Assembly (NCBI RefSeq): GCF_946479965.1
Contig: NZ_CAMLHX010000002.1
Coordinates: 1-64,000 of the forward strand
DNA: 64,000 nt
From: an uncultured Mucilaginibacter sp.
Lineage (GTDB): Bacteria > Bacteroidota > Bacteroidia > Sphingobacteriales > Sphingobacteriaceae
Reading direction: 5' to 3'
In this document: positions 52,052 to 60,977 of the stretch, one piece after another
How the letters are laid out: each line of letters opens with the position of its first letter
Position numbering within the stretch: position 1 is the stretch's first letter
The notes under the pieces: generated by a model
The model's database searches: none
The model's input: the letters and a program-made list of their open reading frames with translations, nothing else
What the model was told of the DNA's origin: nothing
Made by a program: the position numbers and the translations under genes

Positions 52052-52312
52052 CTAAAGGTTTTCGCCTTTAGGGCCCTGGCCTTTGTTTGAAGAATCTAAC
52101 TCATCTTCGCTATTATCTTCTTTAATCACATCATCCGACGCGTCAACATCCTCGGTATCCGGTGTAACGGTTGGCACTCTAACCTCGTCGGGTTTATCCT
52201 GCACATTTGTACCCTCCTCCTGCTCCAACATGTTATCGCCGTCTTTATTGGTTACAGAATTATCGTCGTTAGTGATCTGCTCATCTATCGGATTATTACT
52301 TAAGTTTTCCAT
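52052..52312 (-). CDS. Small acidic, disordered protein
   Basis: 86 residues rich in Asp, Glu, Asn and Ser (DDVIKEDNSEDELDSSNKGQ) with no hydrophobic core, so likely disordered. No family known. It is convergent with the GIN gene and divergent from queG. Whether it is translated can only be judged from its frame and normal start; I think it is probable. Confidence 0.55.
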   Translation of the reverse strand: MENLSNNPIDEQITNDDNSVTNKDGDNMLEQEEGTNVQDKPDEVRVPTVTPDTEDVDASDDVIKEDNSEDELDSSNKGQGPKGENL

Positions 52313-52367
52313 GGTAGTATGTTTATTGGTTTAACAATGTTGCAATTAGTGTGTTTTTAAATTGTGT

Positions 52368-52375
52368 TATCTTTG
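52368..52375 (+). promoter_or_regulatory. -7 box giving a nearly leaderless queG transcript
   Basis: TATCTTTG fits TAnnTTTG and ends only 5 bases before the ATG at 52381. Confidence 0.55.
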
Positions 52376-52380
52376 CGCAA

Positions 52381-53316
52381 ATGCAGCAAAACAGGTTGGC
52401 ATATAGCAAACTAATCAAAGATGAAGCCAAAAAGCTGGGCTTTATGTTTTGCGGTATAGCCAAAGCTGAGTTTTTAGAGGAAGAGGCTCCGCGATTGGAG
52501 GCCTGGCTACAAGCCGGCATGCATGGCAAAATGCAATACATGGAAAACTACTTTGATAAGCGCCTTGACCCACGCTTATTGGTAAATGATGCTAAGTCGG
52601 TTATCTCACTGGCACTTAACTATTATACCGATGCCACGCAAACCGACCCTCTTGCGCCTAAGATCTCAAAATACGCATACGGTCAAGATTATCATACAGT
52701 TATAAAAGATAAACTAAAGCAGTTATTAACTACAATTAACGAAAAAATAGGCCAGGTTAGCGGTCGTGCGTTTGTTGATTCTGCACCGGTATTGGATAAA
52801 GCCTGGGCAAAAAAGGCAGGCATTGGCTGGGTAGGCAAGAATAGTAATTTGCTTAATAAAAATGCAGGCTCGTTTTTCTTTTTAGCAGAGCTGATAGTTG
52901 ATATTGAATTAGCTTATGATGTTGAGCCCACTGCAGACCATTGCGGTACCTGCACCCGCTGCATTGATGCCTGCCCCACCGAAGCCATTGTGGGCCCGTA
53001 CGTAGTAGATGGCAGCAAATGCATCTCTTATCTTACTATTGAGCTGAAAGACGAACTGCCTGAGGAGTTTAAAGGCAAAATGGATAACTGGATGTTTGGC
53101 TGTGATATATGCCAGGATGTTTGCCCCTGGAATAAGTTTTCTGTACTGCATACTGAGCCGGCATTTGATCCTCACCCTGATCTGTTAGCGCTTAATAGCA
53201 ATGACATTGCCGAAATTACCGAAGAAGTTTTCCAAAAGGTATTTCAAAAGTCGGCGGTTAAGCGTACTAAATATGCGGGCCTTAAACGTAACGTTGAATT
53301 TTTAAGGCGGTATTAG
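52381..53316 (+). CDS. queG: QueG, epoxyqueuosine reductase
   Basis: 311 residues from the ATG at 52381; the frame extends 30 bases up but that part lies over the promoter. Cobalamin-binding N-terminal half ([20 protein letters not shown]), then two 4Fe-4S motifs [16 protein letters not shown] and [11 protein letters not shown]. QueG makes the last step of queuosine formation in tRNA (GUN anticodons). The HEAT-repeat tail of long QueG forms is absent. Confidence 0.95.
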   Translation: MQQNRLAYSKLIKDEAKKLGFMFCGIAKAEFLEEEAPRLEAWLQAGMHGKMQYMENYFDKRLDPRLLVNDAKSVISLALNYYTDATQTDPLAPKISKYAYGQDYHTVIKDKLKQLLTTINEKIGQVSGRAFVDSAPVLDKAWAKKAGIGWVGKNSNLLNKNAGSFFFLAELIVDIELAYDVEPTADHCGTCTRCIDACPTEAIVGPYVVDGSKCISYLTIELKDELPEEFKGKMDNWMFGCDICQDVCPWNKFSVLHTEPAFDPHPDLLALNSNDIAEITEEVFQKVFQKSAVKRTKYAGLKRNVEFLRRY

Positions 53317-53403
53317 TCAGTTGGAGGGGGACCTTGCTTGCGCTCGTGACGAGTGCTTATTTGGATCAGCGATTGCATCGCGTTTTGCAACTAACAACAA
53401 TAA

Positions 53404-53796
53404 ATGGATACTTCAATAAAACCTATCGGCATCATTCAATCACCCTTTAAACGACTGGAAGACTGCCCCTTGCAGGAACGCGAAAGTACTGCGGAAGCTG
53501 AACTGATGATCTTACCGGAATTTACGGATGGCATAAGCAACCTGCAGCCGGGCGGTAAAATAATACTACTCACCTGGATGCACCTGGCGGATAGAACAGA
53601 ACTAAGGACCCAACCCCGTAACAACACAAACGCGCCGTTTATAGGCGTGTTTTCTACGCGGTCGCCCAACAGGCCCAACCCTATTGGGTTGCACAAGGTT
53701 ACGGTGCTTTCGTTAACTGGCAATGTGGTAAAGGTGTCGGGACTGGAGGTGCTTGATCAAACACCGTTGATAGACATTAAACCGGTAATTGACTAG
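53404..53796 (+). CDS. trmO: TrmO (TsaA-like), tRNA m6t6A methyltransferase
   Basis: 130 residues. Opening PIGIIQSPFK and the family signature FSTRSPNRPNPIGLHKV, ending in LDQTPLIDIKPV. TrmO methylates t6A37 in threonine tRNAs. The C-terminal domain of longer homologues is not present, so this is the minimal catalytic form. It follows queG by 87 bases, another tRNA-modification gene. Confidence 0.92.
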   Translation: MDTSIKPIGIIQSPFKRLEDCPLQERESTAEAELMILPEFTDGISNLQPGGKIILLTWMHLADRTELRTQPRNNTNAPFIGVFSTRSPNRPNPIGLHKVTVLSLTGNVVKVSGLEVLDQTPLIDIKPVID

Positions 53797-54154
53797 CGGT
53801 TAATGTTGGTTAATACTTCAAAATGGCGTGATCCAAAAGTGATCCAAAATGATCCAAAAAAGTGACAATTTTCTCATTTTTCAATCCATTGATAATTAAC
53901 ATATTATGGATATTTTACAGCTAATTTTACTGACTTAAAAGTAGTTTCACGTTTTGAAAAGAATAAATTGTAAATAGTTAACTATCAATATATTATATAA
54001 ACGTGATCCTGATTTTTTTCGTGAGACGTATATTTTTTGGATCACCTGGTTTTTTACCATAAACAGAATAATTACATTGCTACCACAAAAATATTGCGGC
54101 AATGTTAATGCATTAATAACGTTTAAAAATTACATTTGCCCCAAATTTTAATAA
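53797..54154. other. Intergenic region with GATCCAAAA repeats
   Basis: 358 bases before the arginine decarboxylase gene. TGATCCAAAA occurs three times within 35 bases (about 53829-53861), with an inverse TTTTTTGGATCAC near 54030. A -7 box TACATTTG lies at 54131-54138. Confidence 0.55.
54131..54138 (+). promoter_or_regulatory. -7 box of the arginine decarboxylase gene
   Basis: TACATTTG, 16 bases before the ATG. Confidence 0.5.
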
Positions 54155-55549
54155 ATGCAGAGTTACCAGGAATTTCTTGATCTGAGCGTTGGCTTTCCTC
54201 AGGAGGGTTTTGAGATCATAGATGATGAATTATACTTCCATGATCTTAACTTAATGGAGATGATAGAAACGTACGGCACTCCCCTACGTTTTACCTATTT
54301 GCCCATGGTTACCAAAAAGATACAGCAGGCAAAACTGTTGTTTCAGCAGGCAATTATTAAAAACAATTATCGCGGCAGCTATAAGTACTGCTATTGCACC
54401 AAAAGCTCGCATTTTAAGCATATTGTTGAAGAAGCGTTAAAGAATGAGATCCACCTGGAAACCTCTTCTGCTTTTGACATGCCAATGATTGATGCCTTAG
54501 AGAAAAAGGGAGCCCTGACCAAGGACATGACCGTTATATGTAACGGTTTCAAAACCTTCCAATACAAGCAGTATATCATTGATATGCTGCATGATGGGTT
54601 TAAAAACATCATCCCGGTATTAGATAACAAAGAGGAGTTCAATCTGTACGATGACGAGATAGAGATGAGCACCCCGTGTAACCTGGGCATCCGTATAGCT
54701 GCTGAAGAGCAGCCGGACTCGCAGTTCTATACCTCGCGTTTGGGTATCCGCATGGAGGACATTATTGACTTCTATTACAACAAAATAGAGAACAACCCTA
54801 ACTTCCAGGTTAAGCTGCTGCACTTCTTTATTAACTCCGGCATATCAGACACTCCGTACTACTGGAACGAGCTGGAGAAATACGTTACGTTGTACTGCAA
54901 GTTCAAAAAGATCAATCCGCATCTGGACACATTGGATATTGGCGGCGGTATGCCGTTTAAAGACTCGCTGGTGTTTGATTTTGATTATGAGTACATGATC
55001 AACGAGATAGTGAAGCGTATCAAAGAGATCTGCGCCGAGCACGACACCATGGAGCCGGATATCATTACCGAATTTGGTAAGTATACCTGTGCTGAGGCGT
55101 CGGGCATATTGTATAAGGTGCTGGGTCGTAAACAACAAAACGACCGTGAACGCTGGCTGATGCTGGATGGTTCATTCATTACCAATCTGCCTGACGTTTG
55201 GGCGCTCAACCAGAAATACATCCTGCTACCCATCAACAACTGGGATTCTGAGTATGAACGCGTCAACTTAGGTGGCATCACCTGCGATGGACAGGACTAC
55301 TACAACCAAGAGGCCCACATGAACAGCGTATTTATGCCTAAAACGCGTAAGGTGCAGTATCTGGGCTTTTTTAATACAGGAGCCTACCAGGAAGTTTTAA
55401 GCGGTTATGGAGGCATTCACCACTGTTTGCTGCCATCACCTAAGCATGTTATCATCCGCCGCAACCGCGATGAGACTTTTAACTTTGAGGTTTTCGGCGA
55501 AGAGCAGAACAGCAAGCAGGTACTTAAAATATTAGGTTACACCACATAG
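54155..55549 (+). CDS. speA: Arginine decarboxylase, fold-type III PLP enzyme
   Basis: 464 residues. The PLP lysine segment reads YKYCYCTKSSHF; ETSSAFDMPMIDAL, IGGGMPFKDS, ITEFGKYTCAEASG and the closing ALNQKYILLPINNWDSEYER are those of the short Bacteroidota arginine decarboxylases. It decarboxylates arginine to agmatine for polyamine synthesis. This is the second fold-III decarboxylase in the window; it lacks any leader-like extension and has its own promoter. Confidence 0.85.
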   Translation: MQSYQEFLDLSVGFPQEGFEIIDDELYFHDLNLMEMIETYGTPLRFTYLPMVTKKIQQAKLLFQQAIIKNNYRGSYKYCYCTKSSHFKHIVEEALKNEIHLETSSAFDMPMIDALEKKGALTKDMTVICNGFKTFQYKQYIIDMLHDGFKNIIPVLDNKEEFNLYDDEIEMSTPCNLGIRIAAEEQPDSQFYTSRLGIRMEDIIDFYYNKIENNPNFQVKLLHFFINSGISDTPYYWNELEKYVTLYCKFKKINPHLDTLDIGGGMPFKDSLVFDFDYEYMINEIVKRIKEICAEHDTMEPDIITEFGKYTCAEASGILYKVLGRKQQNDRERWLMLDGSFITNLPDVWALNQKYILLPINNWDSEYERVNLGGITCDGQDYYNQEAHMNSVFMPKTRKVQYLGFFNTGAYQEVLSGYGGIHHCLLPSPKHVIIRRNRDETFNFEVFGEEQNSKQVLKILGYTT

Positions 55550-55619
55550 TAGTGATTGGTTAATTAGAGATTAGTGATTAGTTTTAGCAGATGTTACTAA
55601 TCTCTAACACCTGATCACA

Positions 55620-57722
55620 ATGTTTGCCAACCACAAAGGCGAGATTCCTTTTGTTGTACTGCTGCTACCTTTTTTGGCGGGCATTGGTTTGGCTTTATAC
55701 CTCCCTACGCATACTTCTATATCTCTTCCGTTTATTTTATTGGCTTGTTTAAGTGTAACGTTTATCGCACTGAACATCAGCTATAAAAAGCTGAATTTAT
55801 ACAAGCATCAGTGGCTTGGCGGTACGCTTATTCATTGTATGTTATTTTGCGCGGGATGGGTTAGTGCGGTTAATTACAATGAGCTTGATAAAGGCGATCA
55901 TTTCGCAAAGCAGCAGGCGCAGTATCTCGCTGTCAGGGTTATTAACGAACCAGTAATAAAGAATGGCTCAGTGCGATTTGCAGCTGTTGTAAGGGAAGGT
56001 ATTGGCAGCGGCAAGCATTCGGGTGTATCCGGTAAATTGCTGGTTAGTATTAAAGACAGTGCAGCCTTTAGTCTTAATTATGGCGATGTGCTGCTCATCC
56101 CGGCAAAGTATAATATTATTGACCCACCCTACAATCCCGGCGAATTCAATTATAAACAGTACCTCGCCCATCAGAACATCTATCACCAGGCATTCCTTTA
56201 TCCAAGGCAGTATGTGATTGTTGAACATAACACAGGCAACCCCATCATTGCTTACTCTTTACAGCTAAGAAAGAAACTGGTGGCTAAGTTCAATGTCAAC
56301 ATGCACGATTCTTCAGCTATCGCTGTCGCATCAACCATGATCCTGGGCTATAAAGCCGATCTGAGCGATGACGTGCTACAAGCCTATGCCAATACCGGCA
56401 CCTTGCATGTACTCTCAGTATCAGGTGCGCATGTGGCCATTGTTTTTATCCTGTTAAGTTGGGCATTGTCGTTTTTAGACAGATTGAAGCACGGCAAGCT
56501 CATCAAAACATTGTTAATCATAACATTGATATGGGGATATGCGCTGCTTACGGGCTTCTCTCCCGCTGTTAATCGCGCCGCGTTAATGATAAGCCTTATC
56601 ATAATAGGTAATAACTTTTACCGGTATATTAATCCGTTGAATTTGCTGGCGGTTTCGGCGTTTGCATTGCTACTATACAACCCTTATTACCTAACCGATG
56701 TGGGTTTTCAGCTCTCCTACCTAGCTGTTGGCGGTTTGATAGTCCTTCAGCCCGTTCTATATAAAAGTCTGCAATTTGAGAATAAATGGATAGATAAGCT
56801 TTGGTCGCTGTGCTCGGTTTCAATAGCTGCGCAGGTTATTACTTTCCCACTAAGTATTTATTATTTCCACCAGTTCCCCGTTTACTTCTTGTTGAGCAAC
56901 CTGTTTATTTTATTGCCGGTAGTTGTCATTATGTATCTTGGACTAGCATTTCTAATATTCTCATGGGTACCTGGTCTATCAAATGCATTAGCGTATCTAC
57001 TGGAAAAGAGCATTGTTTTAATGAACAAAGGTTTGCGCATAATTGAACATTTGCCATACGCCAGTATTAATAAATTATGGATAAGTAAGATGGATTATTT
57101 GCTGCTGTACGGCGTGATCGTTTTCCTATTCTATTTCCTATTTAACAGAAACAAACGGTTGTTGAATTTAAGTTTAGCCTTGCTGCTTGTTGTCTCTGCC
57201 AGTACAGCATGGAAAAAAATTGATTCAAACACCAATAGCTCCATCACATTTCTTAATTTAAAAAAGCAGCGTGCAATAGTATTTAAAAATGGAAGCGATG
57301 CTGTAGTTTTATCAGACTTGAAGCCAACAGATAAAAATTACCGCTATTCAATTCAACCGGGCTTGGATAGCGTCAAAGTTGAAAATGTAAAAGTTTTTAG
57401 CTTCCAGAACAATATCAATCTGTCTTATTTGAAGAAGAACGGAAACCTTGTTCAATTCAAAAGTAAGACGTTGTTGTTACTCGACAGTTCCACGCAATAC
57501 TTATCAGCAAAACATCAGCTTAAGGCTGATTACGTTTACATAACGCATACCCCGCCCATCTCTCTTAAAGAAATTAACCAAAACTTTAACGCTCATCTAC
57601 TGGTTATCAGTGCAGATAACAGCGACAGGTACATTGATACGCTTAAAAAACAGTTGTTGAACAGCGATAAAGAGTATTATGTCCTCAAACGTAACAAAGC
57701 ATTAAACCTTGTATCTGATTAA
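55620..57722 (+). CDS. comEC: ComEC/Rec2-type DNA-uptake channel protein
   Basis: 700 residues. N-terminal DUF4131-like membrane region with an OB-like periplasmic part (about 30-200), then the Competence domain with LHVLSVSGAHVAIVFILLSW and GFSPAVNRAALMISLIIIG, about ten helices. ComEC moves single-stranded DNA across the inner membrane. The C-terminal 200 residues are where a metallo-beta-lactamase domain would be, but the HxHxDH zinc motif is missing. Confidence 0.85.
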   Translation: MFANHKGEIPFVVLLLPFLAGIGLALYLPTHTSISLPFILLACLSVTFIALNISYKKLNLYKHQWLGGTLIHCMLFCAGWVSAVNYNELDKGDHFAKQQAQYLAVRVINEPVIKNGSVRFAAVVREGIGSGKHSGVSGKLLVSIKDSAAFSLNYGDVLLIPAKYNIIDPPYNPGEFNYKQYLAHQNIYHQAFLYPRQYVIVEHNTGNPIIAYSLQLRKKLVAKFNVNMHDSSAIAVASTMILGYKADLSDDVLQAYANTGTLHVLSVSGAHVAIVFILLSWALSFLDRLKHGKLIKTLLIITLIWGYALLTGFSPAVNRAALMISLIIIGNNFYRYINPLNLLAVSAFALLLYNPYYLTDVGFQLSYLAVGGLIVLQPVLYKSLQFENKWIDKLWSLCSVSIAAQVITFPLSIYYFHQFPVYFLLSNLFILLPVVVIMYLGLAFLIFSWVPGLSNALAYLLEKSIVLMNKGLRIIEHLPYASINKLWISKMDYLLLYGVIVFLFYFLFNRNKRLLNLSLALLLVVSASTAWKKIDSNTNSSITFLNLKKQRAIVFKNGSDAVVLSDLKPTDKNYRYSIQPGLDSVKVENVKVFSFQNNINLSYLKKNGNLVQFKSKTLLLLDSSTQYLSAKHQLKADYVYITHTPPISLKEINQNFNAHLLVISADNSDRYIDTLKKQLLNSDKEYYVLKRNKALNLVSD

Positions 57723-57763
57723 CCATCCTACAAAGGCTTTAATAGCAACGTAAATTAAAAAAG

Positions 57764-58405
57764 ATGAACAAAACGATTTTAAAAATAACGCTGAGCGCTC
57801 TATTCACAGCATTCGGCATTAATGCAAATGCGCAAAAGGCATATACTCAAGGGGTAATCAATTATGCGGTATCTGCCCCTTTGGGTACGGTTGATACAAA
57901 GGTATACTTCACCGCCGACTCAAGTGCGGTTGTTACTAACCAGGGCCCAGCCACTATCAAGGTTATAAATGATAGCAAAAACACTTTTATGGCCATTTTA
58001 GCTGATGTGCCCGTAGTGTCTATAAAAAAAGCTGCGATATTAAGCCCGACAGAGTTGGAACAGGCGGTAGCTGAAACGCCAAAGTTCACATTTACGCCAA
58101 CTACAGAAACTAAACAGATAAATGGATTTAATTGTAAAAAAGTAATAGCCAAAGAGGCAAAAACCGGCAGTAATATGGATGTGTGGGTTACCAGTGATTT
58201 TTCGATGCCGCTTAATAGCATTACTAAACCATTTGCTGCCGCAGGTGGTGTACCTGTGCAATTCATTACGGTACAGCAAGGGCAAACTGTTAATGTTGAA
58301 CTAAAATCAGTATCACCGGATAAAGCCCCGGTAGGTACTTTTGGTATTCCGGCAGGGTTTGACAAAATATCTTTTAGCGATCTGAAAAAGGTATTTGGCC
58401 AATAA
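57764..58405 (+). CDS. Secreted DUF4412-like protein
   Basis: 213 residues, signal peptide of about 22 residues (GINANAQ). The sequence has the outline of DUF4412/GLPGLI-related proteins: INGFNCKKVIAKEAKTG, MDVWVTSDFSMPLNS and VGTFGIPAGFDKI at the end. Exported, function unknown. It lies 41 bases after comEC but may have its own promoter. Confidence 0.7.
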   Translation: MNKTILKITLSALFTAFGINANAQKAYTQGVINYAVSAPLGTVDTKVYFTADSSAVVTNQGPATIKVINDSKNTFMAILADVPVVSIKKAAILSPTELEQAVAETPKFTFTPTTETKQINGFNCKKVIAKEAKTGSNMDVWVTSDFSMPLNSITKPFAAAGGVPVQFITVQQGQTVNVELKSVSPDKAPVGTFGIPAGFDKISFSDLKKVFGQ

Positions 58406-58455
58406 TAATTGACAATATTTTAATAAAGGTTTCTTAACGTCAGACTAAAATAAAG

Positions 58456-58463
58456 TATTTTTG
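58456..58463 (+). promoter_or_regulatory. -7 box giving a nearly leaderless sulfatase transcript
   Basis: TATTTTTG fits TAnnTTTG and ends 7 bases before the ATG at 58471. Confidence 0.5.
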
Positions 58464-58470
58464 CTGTCCG

Positions 58471-60342
58471 ATGTTGAGAAACCTTTTTTTTAGCTTTATA
58501 CGGTTCTTCCTTTTTTGGCTCCTGTTTTTCGCTATTACGCGGGCCACGTTCGAAATTTACTTTTACGAACATTTACACGGCGTATCCACCATTGATATTA
58601 TAAAAACCTTCATATATGGCATCCGCATGGATGCTTCGGCGACAGCCTATATCGCTATAATTCCTTTATTAGTATTTATCGTTAAGTGGTTTATCGGCGG
58701 TAAACCTGTAAAACCAATATGGTTGCGGGCCTACACTTGGTTTTGCATTTTCATGGTCAGTTTTATTGCCATAATTGATTTGGGCATATTTACCGAATGG
58801 GGCGCAAAGGTTAATTTCAGGGCGTTTGAAACACTGTATAACTCTCCTAAAGAATCCTTCTCATCAACATCGTCCGCGCCTGTTGCGCTGCATATTACTA
58901 TTGGTATAATACTATTGATGCTTGGTGGTTTACTATCCCACTTTATAATTGATTATAATTTTAAACGTCCGGCCACGACCACAAATAAAAAAATACTTTA
59001 TTCCATTTTATTATTCGGTGTCAATTTTGTCGTGCTAAGAGGCACCTTGCTCCCTGCTCCCATTAACCAAAGCGCGGGCTATTTCTCCGACAATCAGTTG
59101 CTTGATATTTCGGCTCAGAACACAGAGTGGAACCTGGCTAATAATATTTTTGAAAATCTGCGCCACCCCTATAACCCCTATCTGTTTATGCCGGTTGCGG
59201 AAGCTAAGAAAACAGTCGAGGCGGCTTTTGAAGTTAAAAAGGATACTACTATAAGCATATTAACCACTAAACGCCCTAACGTTGTAATTATACAACTGGA
59301 GAGCTTTACAGCCGATCTGATTGAATCCTTAGGCGGCGACAAAGGCGTAGCTCCAAATTTTGAAAAGTTGGCTAAGGGGGGCGTATTGTTCAACAATATT
59401 TATGCTGCTGGCGACCGTACTGACAAGGGGGTTATCGCTATTTTAAGTGCATTCCCATCTCAAGCTATACGTACTATAATAATTGATACGGTTAAGCAGC
59501 GCAAGCTACCATCACTCATTACAGAGTTTAAAAACAACGGTTACTTTACTTCCTATTTTTACGGTGGCCACAGCAACTACATGAACTTTGACACTTACAT
59601 GTATGATCATAAGATCGACATGATATTTGACAAGTCGCGCATTCCGGCAAACCAGATCGGTTCGGTTTGGGGCGCACATGATGATATCCTTTTTCAAAAA
59701 AACGTTATTGAATTAGGTAAGCATAAACAGCCTTTTTTTGCACTTGTACAAACACTCACCAGTCACGAGCCGTTTGTGTTGCCAACCCCACCTCATTTTA
59801 AAGGTAAAGATGTGGCAGAGCAGTTTAAAAGCACTGCGTGGTTCACAGATTCATGTCTGAATGCTTACTTTGCAAGCGCCAAAAAAGAGCCTTGGTATAA
59901 AAACACCTTGTTTGTAGTTGTGGCAGATCACGGACACCGTTTACCACGTAGCACCTCGTGGGCTTACAGTCCGGGTAAATATCATATTCCTTTAATGTTC
60001 TATGGTGATGTTATAAAACCCGAATATAGGGGCAAAAAAGTAACTAAGTTAGGTAATCAGACGGACTTAGCTGCAACATTGCTTGCGCAGTTGGAATTAC
60101 CGCATAATGATTTTGAATGGTCAAAAAACCTCCTTAACCCTCATAGTAAGGAATTTGCTTTTTATGATTGGGATAATGGTTTCGGGTTTATGCTACCACA
60201 ACAGGCCGTAGCTTATGACAGCCAGGGAAAGCGTGTCATTTATCGTAAAAACCCTGATGCCGATGTTAAATTGACTGAGAAAGCGCTGAATAATGGTAAA
60301 GCCTTTATGCAACAGATATATACGAAATATCTGGCGTACTGA
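58471..60342 (+). CDS. LTA-synthase-like membrane sulfatase/phosphoglycerol transferase
   Basis: 623 residues. Five membrane helices in the first 195 residues, then an alkaline-phosphatase/sulfatase domain: NVVIIQLESFTADLIESLGG, nucleophile Thr317 in AAGDRTDKG, and VVVADHGHRLPR with metal ligands. Relatives add phosphoglycerol or phosphoethanolamine to envelope glycolipids. Bacteroidota lack lipoteichoic acid, so the substrate is another envelope molecule. The gene ends 3 bases from the convergent di-iron protein gene. Confidence 0.9.
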   Translation: MLRNLFFSFIRFFLFWLLFFAITRATFEIYFYEHLHGVSTIDIIKTFIYGIRMDASATAYIAIIPLLVFIVKWFIGGKPVKPIWLRAYTWFCIFMVSFIAIIDLGIFTEWGAKVNFRAFETLYNSPKESFSSTSSAPVALHITIGIILLMLGGLLSHFIIDYNFKRPATTTNKKILYSILLFGVNFVVLRGTLLPAPINQSAGYFSDNQLLDISAQNTEWNLANNIFENLRHPYNPYLFMPVAEAKKTVEAAFEVKKDTTISILTTKRPNVVIIQLESFTADLIESLGGDKGVAPNFEKLAKGGVLFNNIYAAGDRTDKGVIAILSAFPSQAIRTIIIDTVKQRKLPSLITEFKNNGYFTSYFYGGHSNYMNFDTYMYDHKIDMIFDKSRIPANQIGSVWGAHDDILFQKNVIELGKHKQPFFALVQTLTSHEPFVLPTPPHFKGKDVAEQFKSTAWFTDSCLNAYFASAKKEPWYKNTLFVVVADHGHRLPRSTSWAYSPGKYHIPLMFYGDVIKPEYRGKKVTKLGNQTDLAATLLAQLELPHNDFEWSKNLLNPHSKEFAFYDWDNGFGFMLPQQAVAYDSQGKRVIYRKNPDADVKLTEKALNNGKAFMQQIYTKYLAY

Positions 60343-60345
60343 TGG

Positions 60346-60954
60346 TTAATTAACCTCTTTCCCTAACGCCACCACCCAATCATTAAATAACCTGGTTTCA
60401 ATCACAACAGCCTTATCTGCGTGACTTTGCCAATCAGGCGAGAACTTGTGCAGTTGGGCTATCATTTCCTCTAAGTGCCCCTCTTCCTCCAGTATTATCG
60501 ACTTAACATTTACCTTGTTACCCGCGTCATCCAATGCTTGTTGATAAACCGGGTAAAGCTCATCAGCGCGTACTTCTATAGCGTAGGTTACTAACAGATA
60601 TGCCGCAAAACGCAGCTCTTTTCCTGAAAGTCCCAATTCCTTTTTCAAATACCGCGATACTTCAACATCAAGCACATTTAAGTAATACTTACTGTAAGCA
60701 GGCGCTACCAGGTAATCGTCAGCATAGGTTGGACAAAGCCCCTTACCTGCTTTTTCTATTTGTTTTTTTAGATAGAAGGCATGCCTATGCTCTTCGGCAG
60801 CGTGCTTTAAAATAATGTAGGTAACAGTAAGCGGGTCCTCACTGGCTGATATCTTACGCGCACCGGTATTCTCCATTAACGACAACGTATTTAACCACCG
60901 CGCGTGCAACTGATTATTAGATATTATTTTAGGTAGTATGGTATTTAAACTCAT
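60346..60954 (-). CDS. Ferritin-like di-iron protein next to bioA
   Basis: 202 residues, all-helical. Glu28, Glu55-x2-His58 (AAEEHRH), Glu127 (TYAIEVRADELY) and Glu157-x2-His160 (LEEEGHLEE) give the full E, ExxH, E, ExxH ligand set of carboxylate-bridged di-iron proteins. No export signal. It is the last gene of the CDF-NUDIX-bioA operon, 23 bases after bioA. It may be an oxygenase or oxidase linked to biotin synthesis, or an iron-handling protein. Confidence 0.7.
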   Translation of the reverse strand: MSLNTILPKIISNNQLHARWLNTLSLMENTGARKISASEDPLTVTYIILKHAAEEHRHAFYLKKQIEKAGKGLCPTYADDYLVAPAYSKYYLNVLDVEVSRYLKKELGLSGKELRFAAYLLVTYAIEVRADELYPVYQQALDDAGNKVNVKSIILEEEGHLEEMIAQLHKFSPDWQSHADKAVVIETRLFNDWVVALGKEVN

Positions 60955-60977
60955 AATATTTTGTTAGCTCAGCCCTT

